Below, piece after piece: positions 13,445 to 26,312 of a stretch of 64,000 nucleotides of DNA. This DNA is from Todiramphus chloris collaris (lineage: Eukaryota; Chordata; Aves; Coraciiformes; Alcedinidae), in assembly GCA_025345505.1 (NCBI GenBank), contig JANVCC010000018.1, forward strand, positions 10,493,178 through 10,557,177, in the 5' to 3' direction. The notes under the pieces were generated by a model that was not told where the DNA came from, made no database searches, and was given only the letters and a program-made list of their open reading frames with translations. The position numbers were made by a program, and so were the translations under genes. Within the stretch, counting starts at the first letter, position 1. Each line of letters begins with the position of its first letter.

Positions 13445-14038
13445 TTGACCTCAGCAGCTTCTTCCAAGTGCCAGGCAGCACATAGAGAAACACCTCCAGA
13501 GCCCTCCATGCATACAAACCCCAGTATGCAAGCAAAGCCTGCCACCAGCCTCCCAATCCTGTATCTCTTGCTGGAGTTCCCCATGTATTTGGCACAGCAT
13601 ACCTGTCCCTGTCCATCACCTGCAACCCTGGACTCCAGCAATGAAACCTCCATTTGTCCCCTGGTTCCTTGGGCACCATGCCTTTCTGCACCAGAAGCAA
13701 GTGCTGAGGGCTCATTCCAGCAAGAATATAAATCCGCAAGTGTCCCCATGAGATTTTCTGCCACTTCTTGTCTTCCTACTCCTTCCTTCCATTCCTTTGG
13801 GAAAACTGAGATACAAAAAGTTCAGCATAACAAAAATATCTTGTTCTACAGCAAACAAATTAATCATTCCGTAACTTCCACCAAGTATGTCCGTTTGGCA
13901 TGTACGACTTTCATTACCAGTAGGAACAAATATGACTATTTGAGAATGGCTTTGCATCAGGCCTGGAAAATTGCTAAGAAAAACAGCTATAGAGAAAAAG
14001 GAAAGAAGAAAAACCTGTGCTCTCTGAATCGCCAGTAA
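13445..14038 (+). other. Long open frame of unknown nature (197 codons)
   Basis: An ATG-to-stop frame in a locally GC-richer patch of otherwise AT-rich, gene-poor DNA. The product would be rich in Ser, Pro, Thr and Lys. I see no domain, signal peptide or family motif and do not recognise it. Several minus-strand frames overlap it (109, 112 and 168 codons), which is what a low stop-codon patch gives by composition. It might be a chance frame, an eroded retrocopy or part of a non-coding transcript. I do not call it a gene. Confidence 0.15.
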
Positions 14039-17000
14039 AGTATCCCAAATGACAGCATTCACTGCAGTATAAATCCAAGGCCAAAGGGTCAAAGGAGATG
14101 GTATCTTCCCAAGCATCTTTCTGGGAAGGGGCTCTAATAGTTGTACACACATCCAAGGCTGGATGACTGCTGCTTCTGCTGCCTGAGAGGAATGTTTATG
14201 GAAACTAAAAGAGGCCAAACTATGGGGAATAAGGTATATTCAGAGAGAGTCTGATAAGCATCAAAATGTCTCCTTGCAGTTCTGCAAAAATGGACCAAAA
14301 TAATGCAGATTGCCTTAGATATACGCCCAGGAAGGGAGCTTAAAAGAGCACACATAGTGCAGATTTCAGATACTTCTCTCAGGAATGAGAAAATTAAGAA
14401 TACACAATCTGTACTCTGCTACCCACTAAACAGTGCACTATGATAGTTATTTCAGTTAAAGTCTCTGCTCTTTCCTGTCCCTGGCAATCAGATTATATCA
14501 CAGCAAAGAAAATAATGAAGAGGAAAAAAGAACATATAAATGCTTGCCATAAATTGTATATTGCTTTTTTCTATACAGAAATATCTGGCATTGTAATTGC
14601 TTCTGTGAGAAGCAGACGTGTCAATAAAGGTTGCAGGATGGAAAAATCTTCACAACCAGCAAACACATTCAGTTTTTAAATCTAACTTGGACTCTGGTCT
14701 CAGGCTAAAGTTTGGCTGATAATGTGCAGGCAATGAAGAAGAAGCACCTTGTACTGACCAGAGGGACACTGGAGAGTCATTGTCTAAGAAAAGGTTTCTA
14801 GACATTTTATCTCCTGACAGACAGGGAAAGAAGTCAAAACAAACTGAAACTTATGTTCTTGCATAGGCTGAGAGAGCTGTCTTCTGAGAAGAAAGGGTAT
14901 GGTTTTATGAAATAAAAATGAAGAGTTGTGGAACACTTCATATTAAGTGTTGTGTCTGAAACCATGATGCAATTATCTACTTAAAATACAACTATGTAAG
15001 ACAGTCCCTTTTTGCAGGGAATCTATAGTATCTTCTACTGTAGTATGCATAGTAGCAGTATCAGTTGTATCTTCTACTAGATCATTGCTGCATTTCCATG
15101 TCAAACTAAGACTGAAATCATTGTCTCTGCGGGGAATTCCTCAGGCCAATAGATATTTAGGCTTCCAACACAGCCACTGTACTCTACAGATATATTCATC
15201 TGACCCAAGATAAGGATAAGATTCAGTTGCCTAAACATAGGTGAATAGTGTCACTTCAGACACTGCAAAGGTATCCAGGGCATTCAATCTCCCTTAAGTC
15301 TTGTGCATTCCTGGTAGCACCTTAATAGACATTTTGGAAGCCTGAAGACATCTCAAACAGTGGTAGGTTCCTACATTTAGGCAGCTTTCTTATTTAGGAT
15401 GAGCTGGACAGGCTTCCAGGCTCCACTGACAGTATTGGTTGAGTGTCCACTGACTACTCAACACAAGCTCATGTGCAAGCACCTACACGTAAATACCTGA
15501 AGTCAGATACATTATTCTGACTTATCTCAATTTTAGATCAGATCAAAAAACAGAGGTCATAGCAAGAACTGCACTTTAGATTTTAAATATGTTGCAGTCA
15601 ACAGTAGCTGTGGCTATTGAGTCTTCTTGCTGAAACGTCATTTTCATTTTGATTGACTTAACCTGCCTCCATGGCTTGCTAGGAGTGGACATGAGCTTTG
15701 GGGCTCACACTTGATCCTGAACACCAGCAAGGAGAGTAACATTTTTGCTGCTTCCATAGCTTTCATAACACAGTATCTGAGAATCCCAGAGTCATTTTTT
15801 AAACAAAATTATCTTCAGAGGCACCCTGCAAGAGAGCAATGCTGTTATTATTGCTATTATTTGCATCTTAAAGAAAAGATTAATGCGCTGAGAGGCCATA
15901 TTTTTAAGGTATCACTGTCACTATAGACACGCATAGACCAAGTGAGATTTTTAAAATCCCTCAGACTCTAATTTCGGCTGAAAAATTAGGCACTTCGTAT
16001 CTAAGAGCTACTGAAAATCCCACTAGGGTCCCATTTGCTGGTTCATTGCCTAAGTAGCCTGTAAATTGTGCTGTGGCTTGTTCAAGGCAACATGCAACTT
16101 TTGCATGCTAATTCTCACCTCATTCTATTCTCAGCTGACTTTTGTTTTGGTCAATAATCTTTTTCCTTCCTGACTCCAGCCCCAAACTCACTTCTAAGGT
16201 CATCCAGCACAAATGCACCATGGTGGAGTGTGGTCCAGCTGTTCATCTGCTGTTTTCCTCTGGATATGGCAAAACTCAAGGGGCTTTTGCCCTGCACTCA
16301 CTCTGCAGTTTTGCTGTTAAAAATCTTCCCACAGTCCTAACACTGTCCTGTAGGCTATTTATATTTAGGTTAGCCACTTAAAAACATCAAATGAAATGAA
16401 TATCACAGGCTTTCTAGATAGCTGCTCTACCACAGCTTCACAGGAAAGATAAATAAAAAAGTAAGTTTATTAATATCTAGGATAAATCTTTGCTGCAAAT
16501 AAAGCAAAATTCCTGTTTTCTTCAAGAAAGTCAGAGATACAGAAAGTAAATTTTTATTGTTTCCTTTGTCTGTTTTTTCCAGACATGGAAACTGAAGAAC
16601 GGTCTTTTCTCTAATGAAAATAAATTCATTTCCTAATAGTTTATATTTGTTAAAGGATTATAAGACTCCTATGCCCTTTACAGTCTTTGATTTGTCAGTA
16701 TCTTTTTTAAGTGGGTTTCTCTACAACTAGCAAAGTTGCTGTTATTTGATGCATCCCCCATTTAAAATGGAGGATGAATTTAAAATAATGTAGCTAAATT
16801 GAGGGTGCAGTTGCAACTGACAAAAAAAGTTTTCTTAGAGACTCTTGATAAAATTTGCTAGGAAAATGTCTGAGCTATTCATCAACAAAATACTTTTAAT
16901 GTAAAATCGAAGAAGTGTACAGATCCTTTTATTTTCAGATTAATTCCATTTGCTTTATGACACAGTTACATTCAGATTTGAGAACAAGTAATGGAAGAAG

Positions 17001-19873
17001 AAGAATAAATTGGAAATGGTTTAATCTACAAATTAGATAGCAGTTTCTCCCAGGTTATCTCAGGAGAGGTTGGCTTGTTTCCTGTAAGCTACTTCTCAAA
17101 CACGTTGTATGCCTACAACAATATACACCAAATAATGAAGCTTTCAAAATAGAGATCTGTTCTGAATGTCAGAAATGACTGATTTCCTCCGTATCTTTTA
17201 CAATTTTCCAAAGCTATAAAGTAGTATATAGGAGAATTAGTTTATAACTGTGTTGTAATTTCCCTAGCTAGTAAATTCAAGCTCTGTCTCTGCATTTAAA
17301 TATGTTTTATAATAGGAAGTGAACTTTGTAATTCATCATCCCTCTCCCTTTTTATATGCACTTAAAATTCAGCTCCTGATCTTGAGTGATGTAGATAAGC
17401 AACACTGAAATGAAACGAGGATTTTGTACTTTCTGTAAGAATTTTTGTATCCTTAGAAGGATTAATCAAAATAAAAAAAAAAAAAAAAAGCCTTCTTGGT
17501 TACAAATATTTTAGAAATCAAAATGCAACCCTCATATCCAAAACAAAAATTATATACCATATAAATGACAAATGTCTGTTGAAAAACTACTAAGGCCAGT
17601 GCAGCCACACTGACAAAACACTAACTGAAGAAAAAAAAACATATCCAAAAACTTGCTGGCCTGAAGGACTTGGAAGAGGTTCTAAAGGTATGAACCAGAC
17701 ATTTTTTGCTACTATGTCAGTAATATTGATTTGCTTTATATGCAACTGCATGTAAAACAAGGATCAGAGTACAACATGTATCTTCTGTTGTATGAACCAA
17801 TTCATATTCAATTTGTATCAACTAAGTTGTAAATATGATTTTCTTGTGGAAAAAAATAAAACTCCAAAAAGTCATAAAGGCAAAACATGACATTTTATTT
17901 TTATTTTTTAACTTTTATGGAATACATATCTGAGCAAAAGGAAAAATTAATCTAAACTTGATGTCTTTTAGGAAAAAAAAAAGGGTGGGGGTGGATAAAG
18001 GAAAAAAATGACAAATGTATTCTAGATGATTTCCTGAGCAGTTATGATTAATTCAGATATACAGATAGTAGTAAATAAAGTAAGAGATGGCATTATTTTA
18101 TGTAATGCATAGAAGGACTACATTAAGCCTTTTTAACAGATATTTCAAAAAAATATTTGGTATTATATAACTTAATATTAGATATAACCTTTTTCTTTGT
18201 CGTAAGTTGTTTGTCATAAGGCTTCTATCTTAAAAATGTACGTTTTATCTAGTTTTCTCTAGGCTTAACAAAAGGTTTGCCAACAATTATATTCAGGAAA
18301 ACTCAAAAGAACAGTCAATCTTCTGCAGCTCATGGGACCTTCCTACTGCATCTTCTCTGGGAAAATGCAATGCTACAAGAATAAAATTAATCATATTGCC
18401 AAATTCATGGAACTACACCATTTTTTCAGAATGCACTTCTTATTTGCCCTGCACATTACATCAAAAGATATCTCAGAGATGGAGAGGCTTAGAGCAGTTC
18501 AAGGAGAAGGGAGAAAGCAGGAGTACCCAGTTTCCTATGGCAACAAACTTTATGCAAACTTGTTTGTTTTCTAACCCTTCATTTTACCTCCCCAAAATAA
18601 ATTCTAAACAGTTACTGTAGATCTCATATGCCATCCCATGCTCTGCTTACTACAAGGCTTATCAATACTTAAGTTATACCAGAAGGAATGGCAAGACACA
18701 TTAAAGCCTGATATCATGTTGTTGTCATGCGGTAGTCACATAAACAATAGATATAGTCCTGATTTTGCTTTTATTTATGCTCCCAAAATGCTATGAGATT
18801 TCTGCAAGTACAAGGTTCATGCTATTGCTGTTAATGTACAGCACAGTAGATCTCAATGGTCAATCTAGTCATGTTCTGGAATCTGCAGCATACAGCCAAA
18901 AGATTGTTGAACCTGAAAAATTGTCTTCAGTTTATGTAAATCGTATAGCTCCAGTTACTCTAAAGAATTTACAAAGTTGCATCGAGTTACACTTGTCAAC
19001 CAGCTGATCCTTAAGGCTTACTCATAAGCTGCACACATCCTCTAAAGAATAAATGTTAGTGGCTGATGTGTAGAGAAATGCACTAAGCAGTTAGTAACTT
19101 CTGTTCTTTGACGTGTTTTCTTCTGATGCATAACATCCAAATAAACAGCAATGTGAGAGTTTTCTCCAGGATTTTTCAAGCAAACTTAAGAAAGATATGT
19201 TACCTTTACAGTTCAGAACATCTGCCAGTTCTGCAGTGTGCCAGCTAAACCCATCTCATATAGCTGATTAAGAGAGCATTAATCTTCATTAAAAGCAATA
19301 GTAAAGTGATATTGACCTTATTTGGAGCACTGAGAGGAGGCTGGTGGCAAGAGTCAAACTGGGCTAGAATTTCCTGTCTCAGTCTTAAGTCAAGAATACA
19401 TGTGCACCAGCCCATGGCTCAGTAGGTCCTGCTGTTAATCTAGTGATACCCAACCAAAAACAATGACGTAAGGGTGAAGTTCCAATATAGTCCTGATGCC
19501 TTTGCACTAAAACACAAAGTTGTGGCTTGTCATGCTTCATTGTCCCACTGGAGCCAAAGTATTAAAATGTCAGTGTTTAAACATATATTTGAATTATAAG
19601 CAAATGGTTTAATATTCTGTGGTGGTTTTGCATCAAGCATCTCCAAATAAGTTAAGGGACATCTAAAGATTTGTTGGTATATTTTGTCATCCAAAATTAG
19701 AAATGATCCTTCCAGCCACTTCAGAATACTTCAGTCATTAACTAAAATGACGTTAAAAAGAATTTCACATAACCTGGATTTAGCAAAGGACCTGAAAACG
19801 CCCAACAGAACTTTTCTATTCAAAGTTAAAAATGACAGGCAGTTATCAATGCCGATATGCAAGAATTTACTAT
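14039..19873. other. Unique AT-rich non-coding DNA
   Basis: No gene or interspersed repeat recognised apart from the A17 tract at 17473. Frames are all under 85 codons and featureless. Confidence 0.6.
17473..17489. repeat. Poly(A) tract, 17 bases
   Basis: An A17 run in AT-rich unique DNA, with no recognised element before it. Confidence 0.9.
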
Positions 19874-20234
19874 TTACTGTGGGAAGAGACCCAAAGGGGA
19901 AAAAACACAGCATTTTACACTTTTGTTAAGCAACCAATGACAAAAAAAAAGAGTTTCTGGTTCAAGAATGAAAACAGAGTACACCTCAGTTAATGTACAT
20001 ATGATACACATAATTTGCTTCACAAATGCCCCCCATTCCTTCTCTTGAAGGTTTTCATCCTTTCTGGTTTCAAAGAAGCAACCAAGAGGCACCAGACTGA
20101 CTGCCTCTGGCTTGCCTTGCTGTATGGGTTTGTCAGCTGCAGTGGTCAGTGTGTGCTCCACAAATCGCAAAGACTTCTGAAGACCAGTGACTGCAGCCAG
20201 AGCCCCAGCTATCACTTAGTGTAATAAACTCAGA

Positions 20235-20813
20235 TTAGCAAAAGCACAAAATGCTTCCTGCGAGACTTAGATCATGATGGCTATGTTTGAAAGAATAAAT
20301 TAAACAGTCCAAGGGAATGTTCTCAAGAAGAGAAACTTGACTGTACATGGTAAAGCTGCTAGAATGTCCCAAACTGGCACTTAAGTCTCCCAGACAGTCC
20401 CAGGACTTGCTTTGTAAACCAGCATGGGATGCTAGCCACTCCCAGTAGGTTTTTTTTGCTGTAAGCACTCTATACTGAAAGGTAAAACAATTGAACAGCA
20501 ATAAGGCAGGCAGTACTCTGACCATTGGCCTCTGTGCTAGACAACAGCCCTTCTTAGGTATAGATGTTGGTATTGGCACCCAGAAGAGAAGGCAAAGGCC
20601 TTTGATTCTAGTCAAGCGAGATTCAACCTTGAGCTGGGCGCACAAACTCCTTGATGCAGACAAGAGGAGAGTTATAGGCCTGGGATACTGACAAATCACA
20701 CATTTCCCAACAAAGAATCTTGGACAGCAAGCTAGAAATCCTTCCTCTGTAAGGGTGGACTGAATTTCTGCAGAAAAAAGTTTAAGATTAGCTAGGCCAG
20801 TCAGTGACAGCAA
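20235..20813 (-). other. Long open frame of unknown nature (192 codons)
   Basis: A minus-strand ATG-to-stop frame, rich in Leu, Ser and Cys. It lies within 19874-21183, a zone where five or more overlapping frames of 60-190 codons occur on both strands, again with somewhat higher GC than its surroundings. No motif or family recognised, and no clear start context or splice sites could be assigned. Chance, or an old decayed insertion, is more likely than a gene. Confidence 0.15.
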
Positions 20814-21183
20814 AGTTCTCTGTCTTGGAAACAGTCACAGGTTCCACTCCCAGCACATTTGTTTATTTTATACACTGGCTGTTTAATATTCAGTACATAA
20901 ATAGTGCTTGGGACAAGACCAGGAATCCACAACTCACTCTTCTTAGGCAAATTTCCTGATAGTAGTATGAAAAACATGCCTGTTCTTGTGCTTTGTGTCC
21001 AATCCAGTGACTCTTCTGTTCTTTGTTGCACAACAAAAAGGCTTCAAGGAAAAAGGGAAATGTCCAACATATTCTGTGGTCATCTCTAGTTTGGATAATG
21101 TCCTAAGGAATGGTTTTGAACTTCTCAAGCATAATGAGTTCATGGGGGGGCTGTTACCTGTCCTCAGGGTGAATCATCCCTAA

Positions 21184-23352
21184 CATCTGATCCAGCTGGA
21201 CTACAAATTGAGTCATTTCTCCTTCTCTTTCCTGTCAATTAATCATCTAGTCTCATAAAAGTGGTTGATGCTTTTCTTGTCATTCCCACAGCTACACCAC
21301 AGTTATATTCTGATTACCTTCAATCGTGTCTTTAAAGGAGCAAGGCAGCAAAGCAAATTAAAGAATCCCAATTTGGACTCAGGTAACGCATAGAGTTGAA
21401 GGAAGGAGCATTTGCAGGGCAGAACTTTAAACATATTTGTTATTACACCACTGATAACAAGGCATTTGCAGACCTGAGAATTTTCCTCCTCAGGTGACAT
21501 CCTAAATTCTAACTACATTCTTTCTAAAAATTCAATAGAGAAGTCTGTATGATGCAATTATCCCATGTTTCTCTGTCTCACTTTTTCTAGCTCCATGTCT
21601 CTGCTTATGGTTGGGTTTTAAAGAACAGCTACTGAAAAATATGGAGTTTTTGTGCTGTTAAACATATCCTTGGATGTAGTTTTCCTCAAGACTGCTGAAG
21701 TCTGACTCATTATCATTATGTTAGATCAGTGTCAGTGTAGAGACCTAAAGGGAAACTGAGAATGAAGTTATCTTTCAACCAGGGAAGAAGAAGGCAAGAA
21801 AATAAGGCAAAGTACAAAGAATACTGCAGAAGACTAAAGTGAAGGAAGAAGCAGGAGGACAGCTTTGTTCTTCAGAGCCCTAGAAACTCATATTCATAGC
21901 AGTAACTCATTATTGCTTGATTTTAATAAATGGTAAAAAATAGCTTCCTGCACAGATTACCTTTGCATGGTGCTGCTTAAAGTGGGGTCCTTAATTTCCA
22001 CTGGAAGTATAATCACCTCTTTCAGTGATTGTATTGGAATGACAAACTGTATTGGAATGACAAATGAAAAAATCATAAACCACAAGGTGCATGTTGGGAA
22101 TGTTTAGGTTGAACTGAGAATGCAAAGGTACCATCCCTCCACAAAAGATCACTCTGTCAGTATCTCAGTTCTTAGTGCTGGCAAGATGATGAAAGGTTCT
22201 GAAAGCAAATTCTGCCAACTCATTCTGGTTGGGTGATCAAAGAAAGATTTCTCATTAAATGACTTCAAATTAAGATTAAGAATTAGGCTCTACTTTTGAA
22301 AAACAAACCTGAGAGATGTCTCCCATTTGGAAAGTATCCTGTAAAAATAGTGCTTTAAAGAAAAAAAAAATCTCTTCTAAGCTAAACTTTGGATCTGTCA
22401 GTCCAGTCCTGTTCTAATCTGAAGTTAGATCAATATTTTGTAAAATTAAGATGTAGGCTTCTCCAAGTTATATTACTTCTAGGATTCTTTCCCCTTTTTA
22501 AGTAAGAAAGGATGGAAGACATTTAATCTGATTTAAGCTATTTTACTGGGAATTTCTGCCATATTTTGACCATGTTCCAAGTGGCAGTTGAGATATAAAT
22601 AGCAGAATAAACAAACAGCAGCTCAAGCAAAGTTGAAAAGTCAGAGACCAACGAGATTGCCAGTTGTTTCTGCAATACTTCCAGCCTGCCCACATACCAA
22701 TGTGGTATCATGTGACAAACAAATTCTTTATTGCCAGCATATAGATTTATGATTTCTTCATTCCCCACTTACTCATTCTGAAGTATTTCTTCAACAATTT
22801 CATGATGGAAATAGAGAAAATTTTATTAAAGACATCAGCAATGAAAGTCTCCTGGTTTTAGTCAAAAATTCATGGTTATGCATTGCATTTCACTGTACTT
22901 TTATGGTGTCTATATAAACATAAGGGCTGCTCTATGTTTAGGAATGAAATTCCAGAGGTAAAATAAAATGTTCCTCCCCCTCCAAACCTACTTTTGTTCA
23001 AGTCTCAGAAGTTGGAAGGTGTCATTTATCTAATATTTGCGTGCAAATAATATTTATGTGAAAACAGTGATAGGGCATAAGACTCTGTATGTCATATTTG
23101 ATTATGCATACTACTCATTTGGCACTTCTTCCTGACTACAAGCACCAAGAAATAGACAATCCTGCATAATGAAAGCCATTTGAATAATGAGAGTACTGTT
23201 AGAATGACAGTCTTTTAATGGTCTCTACAAATGCAAATAAAATGTATTTACTGATTGTTGAATAAATACCTGTCTTCACTGAGTTTTGACCTGAGATTAT
23301 GTCCTCCACTTCACAGCAGAATATTTTTTTTTATTAAATTGAGTCAAAAAAA
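21184..23352. other. Unique non-coding DNA
   Basis: It holds the 18-bp-period duplication at 22030; nothing else recognised. Confidence 0.6.
22030..22064. repeat. Small tandem duplication, 18-bp period
   Basis: TGTATTGGAATGACAAA occurs at 22030-22046 and again at 22048-22064, separated by one C. Confidence 0.92.
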
Positions 23353-23372
23353 TTTTTTTTTTTTTTTTTTTT
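23353..23372. repeat. Poly(T) tract, 20 bases
   Basis: An uninterrupted T20 preceded by an A run. On the minus strand it would be an A tail, but the adjoining sequence (GAAAA then unique DNA) shows no recognisable retro-element. Confidence 0.95.
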
Positions 23373-23937
23373 GGGCTTTATTGTATGTGACCAAAATGTT
23401 TAGATGTGCAACATGTTCCAGAACTCTGGTGAAGAAGATTATTTATGATTCTTGACAACAAGGACCAAAGTCTCTGTTGAAAGTACTGCGAAGAATCACA
23501 TTCACTTTAATGCCTTGAAATTAGGAAGAAAATATAGCTTCTTTCATTTACTTTATTGGCAGTTTCAGTAGAGTAGTAGCAAAATTTGAATGTATTGCAT
23601 TGGTTTTCTGTCACTAATATGCAAAGTAGGTTAAAGTATATTTTACAGACTCATTGCCCAGAAGTAGTTTTTAAAGTATTCTGAAATTCTTCCTCCTATT
23701 TTGACATTATTTATAGGTTTTGACTTATTTATTTCAGTGGGAATTGTAATTTCTCCTTTAAATATACCAGTCATTTTTAGAGTCTTTGCAGTTAATTTTC
23801 AAACTTGGATGTAGGTCTGTTCTGTTTCAGGTTCTCATGTCAATATTGAAGTAATTCTGTTTTAACCTTGATTTTTCATTGTTGTTTTCTTGCGTGATGG
23901 TTGCATTTGTGAATTCTGTAAGCGTGATTACAGTCTG

Positions 23938-25125
23938 TGCTCTCAACCTTTCCTCATAAAAGAGATCTGTGTTGGATTCTTTCTATTATTTCCCTGTCCC
24001 TCTGGAACTGGGGAGACCAGAACTGGACACAGTACTCCAGAAGTTGTCTCACTAGTGAAGAGTAGAGGCGGAGGAGAACCTCACTCGACCTGATGAACAC
24101 GCTCTTCTTAATGCACCCCAGGATACTACTGGCCCTCCTGGCCGTAAGGGCACATTGCTGTCCCATGATAACTTATTGTCCACCAGGATGCCAAGGTCCC
24201 TCTCCATGTAGTCACTTTCCAGCAGGTCTACACCTAACCTGTACCGGTACATGGTGATGTTCCTCCCCAGATATAGGACTGTACACTTATCCTTGTTGAA
24301 CTTCATTAGGTTTGCCTGTGCCCAGCTCTCCAGCTCATCCAGATCTCACTGAATGGCAGCACAACCTTCCAGTGTAACAGCCACTCCTCCCAGTTGAGTA
24401 TCATCAGCAAACTTGCTGTGGGTACACTCTATCCCTTCATCCAGGTCACTGATGAAGATGTTGAATAAGACTGGACCCAGAACTGACCCCTGGGGAACAC
24501 CACTACTTACAGGTCACCAGCTGGACTCTGCACCAACGATCACAACCCTCTGAGCTCTATTGTTCAGCCAGTTCTCAACCCATCTCACTGTTTGGTCTTC
24601 TAACCCACACTTCCTGAGATCACCCACAAGGATGTTATGGGAGACAGTACCAAAAGCCTTGCTGAAGGCAAGGTAGACAACATCCACTGCTTTCCCTGCA
24701 TCTACCCATTCAGTCACACCATCACAGAAGGCTATCAGATTAGTCAGACATGACATTCTTTTAGGAAATCCATGCTGGCTATTCTTGATAACCTTCTTTT
24801 CTTCCATGTGCTGAGATATGATCTCCAGAATGAGATGCTCCGCTACCTTTCCAGGGATGGAGGTGAGGCTGACTAGTCTGTAATTACCAGGGTCTTCATT
24901 CTTGCCCTTTTTGATGACTGGAGTGACGTTTTGTTTCCTCCAGTCCTCTGGAACCTCGTTTGTTCTCCATGATCTTTCAGAAATGAAGGACAGTGGTGGA
25001 GCAACAACATAAGCCAGCTCACTCAGCAGTTCCAGAATCCTGCTTCTGAATCTGATTCCCACTTGCTGGTGAGTCCAGTCTGGGACTTCCCAGCACCACT
25101 CCACAGCATCAGTGGTGATGGTAAT
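23938..25125 (-). mobile_element. CR1 LINE, 5'- and 3'-truncated copy
   Basis: On the minus strand this covers most of the reverse transcriptase. An open stretch at 25104-24514 carries VPEDWRKQNVTPVIKKG, NYRLVSLTSIPGKV, SQHGFPKRMSCLTNLIAF and the motif A region YLAFSKAF, where the catalytic Asp is Ala (codon near 24668). After a frame break come the GVPQGS-type block, the FADD (motif C) region near 24400, and [11 protein letters not shown]-type sequence at 24166-23954. About 30 nt is missing between the ERVQ-like and LSYEERL-like blocks compared with the copy at 39187-40421. The copy stops near 23938 without the 3' tail. It is an old inactive insertion. Confidence 0.94.
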
Positions 25126-25136
25126 GTCATTACCAT

Positions 25137-25330
25137 CGGGGGGCTAGATTCAATGTTGCTTTTGTATATGTTTATATATATTTAATCTTAATATTTTTAT
25201 TTTCATTAAAGCTGGTTTTGTGTTCTTTTCCAATCCATAAGTCTCTCTCCCTTATTCTCTTTCTCTTCCCCTTGGGAAGGGAAGGGGGTTAATAGAGAGC
25301 AACCCAGTCTCTCCACGCTAATTACAATCC
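25137..25330 (+). mobile_element. Fragment of an avian ERVL-like LTR (fossil)
   Basis: A polyadenylation-like ATTAAAG is followed by a block reading CCAATCCATAAGTCTCTCTC, a pyrimidine-rich stretch, and GGGAAGGGAAGGGGGTTAATAG. This order resembles the 3' half (R-U5) of LTRs of avian ERVL-related elements, recalled from family knowledge and not from a search. No internal retroviral region and no second LTR was recognised, so it is a partial, broken, probably old solo LTR. It lies next to the 5' boundary of the minus-strand CR1. Ends are approximate. Confidence 0.5.
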
Positions 25331-26295
25331 CAATTTCATTATCCAAAACATTCCTCTCTCCTTAGACAACACTAACAGCTAAGTTCTCAGTTCAGTATCC
25401 TTCAGATTTCTCTGTTCCTTTTCTTGCATAGAAATACCTTTGTACAATTGCAAAACTCTTCTCAGCACTTTTCTTTGACAGAATACTTTACAGTAGTTAA
25501 ACTGTTATGCCGAAGTCTCCTTCCACAAGAAATAATTGTATAATTGCTTACCTTCTGTCTGTATCTAGCTGTGGTCTCTACATTTATATGCACTTAATAG
25601 AGGGCAATCCAGGTTAAGCAGGAGGGCATCCATGCATGATTGAAATATGAATGTTTGTGTTTCTTTCTCTTTAAATCTGTTTAATCTAGAACATCCTTTT
25701 ATGCAGTCAGAAATATGAGACAGAGATTTACGTCATAAACACTGATTTCAGAATTCTTTCTCATCCTTTTCTGGGCAGGATATGTCACTGAAAAATGAAA
25801 AACAAGGCAAAAACAAAAGCCAAAAACCAACCTTCAAGAACAGCTAGTTTTCTTGGGTAACAAACACTTTGCAGAAAAAGGCAGGATGGACTGTGCTCAG
25901 ACCTGTCAGGAGAGTACACTTTCCTGTGTAGGAACAGTAAGGTTGACAGGATATGTGGAATATTACTGGGACACCTGGTACTGGTACTAGCAGTTAGTAG
26001 AATTAAGAAGAAATGCAGTCCTCTTGGATATTTTTAATTATTTCAAATGTTTTTATGCCTTTTATATATCAAAGTGCACTGTGCTGCTTTTATTCCATTT
26101 GCAGTGGTCAAGATAATCTATCTTCAAGATGATGATTCTTACCTTAATGGCAAATGTTCCAGGACTTTTGCTTTGTAGACAGAGTTTAGGTTAAAACTTG
26201 TAAATGCAGAAGTTTTTTGTTCTGCAATGTATAATTTTCCTTCTAAATACTGAAAAAAAAACCACCAAACCCAACCACTCTGACCTGCTAGTATG

Positions 26296-26312
26296 AAAAA
26301 AAAAAAAAAAAA
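26296..26312. repeat. Poly(A) tract, 17 bases
   Basis: An A17 run in AT-rich unique DNA. It produces a Phe run in a minus-strand frame that is not a gene. Confidence 0.9.

Noticed and set aside
24514-25104. Host gene of 196 codons on the minus strand
   Set aside because: CR1 reverse transcriptase with a substituted motif A aspartate, inside a truncated copy.
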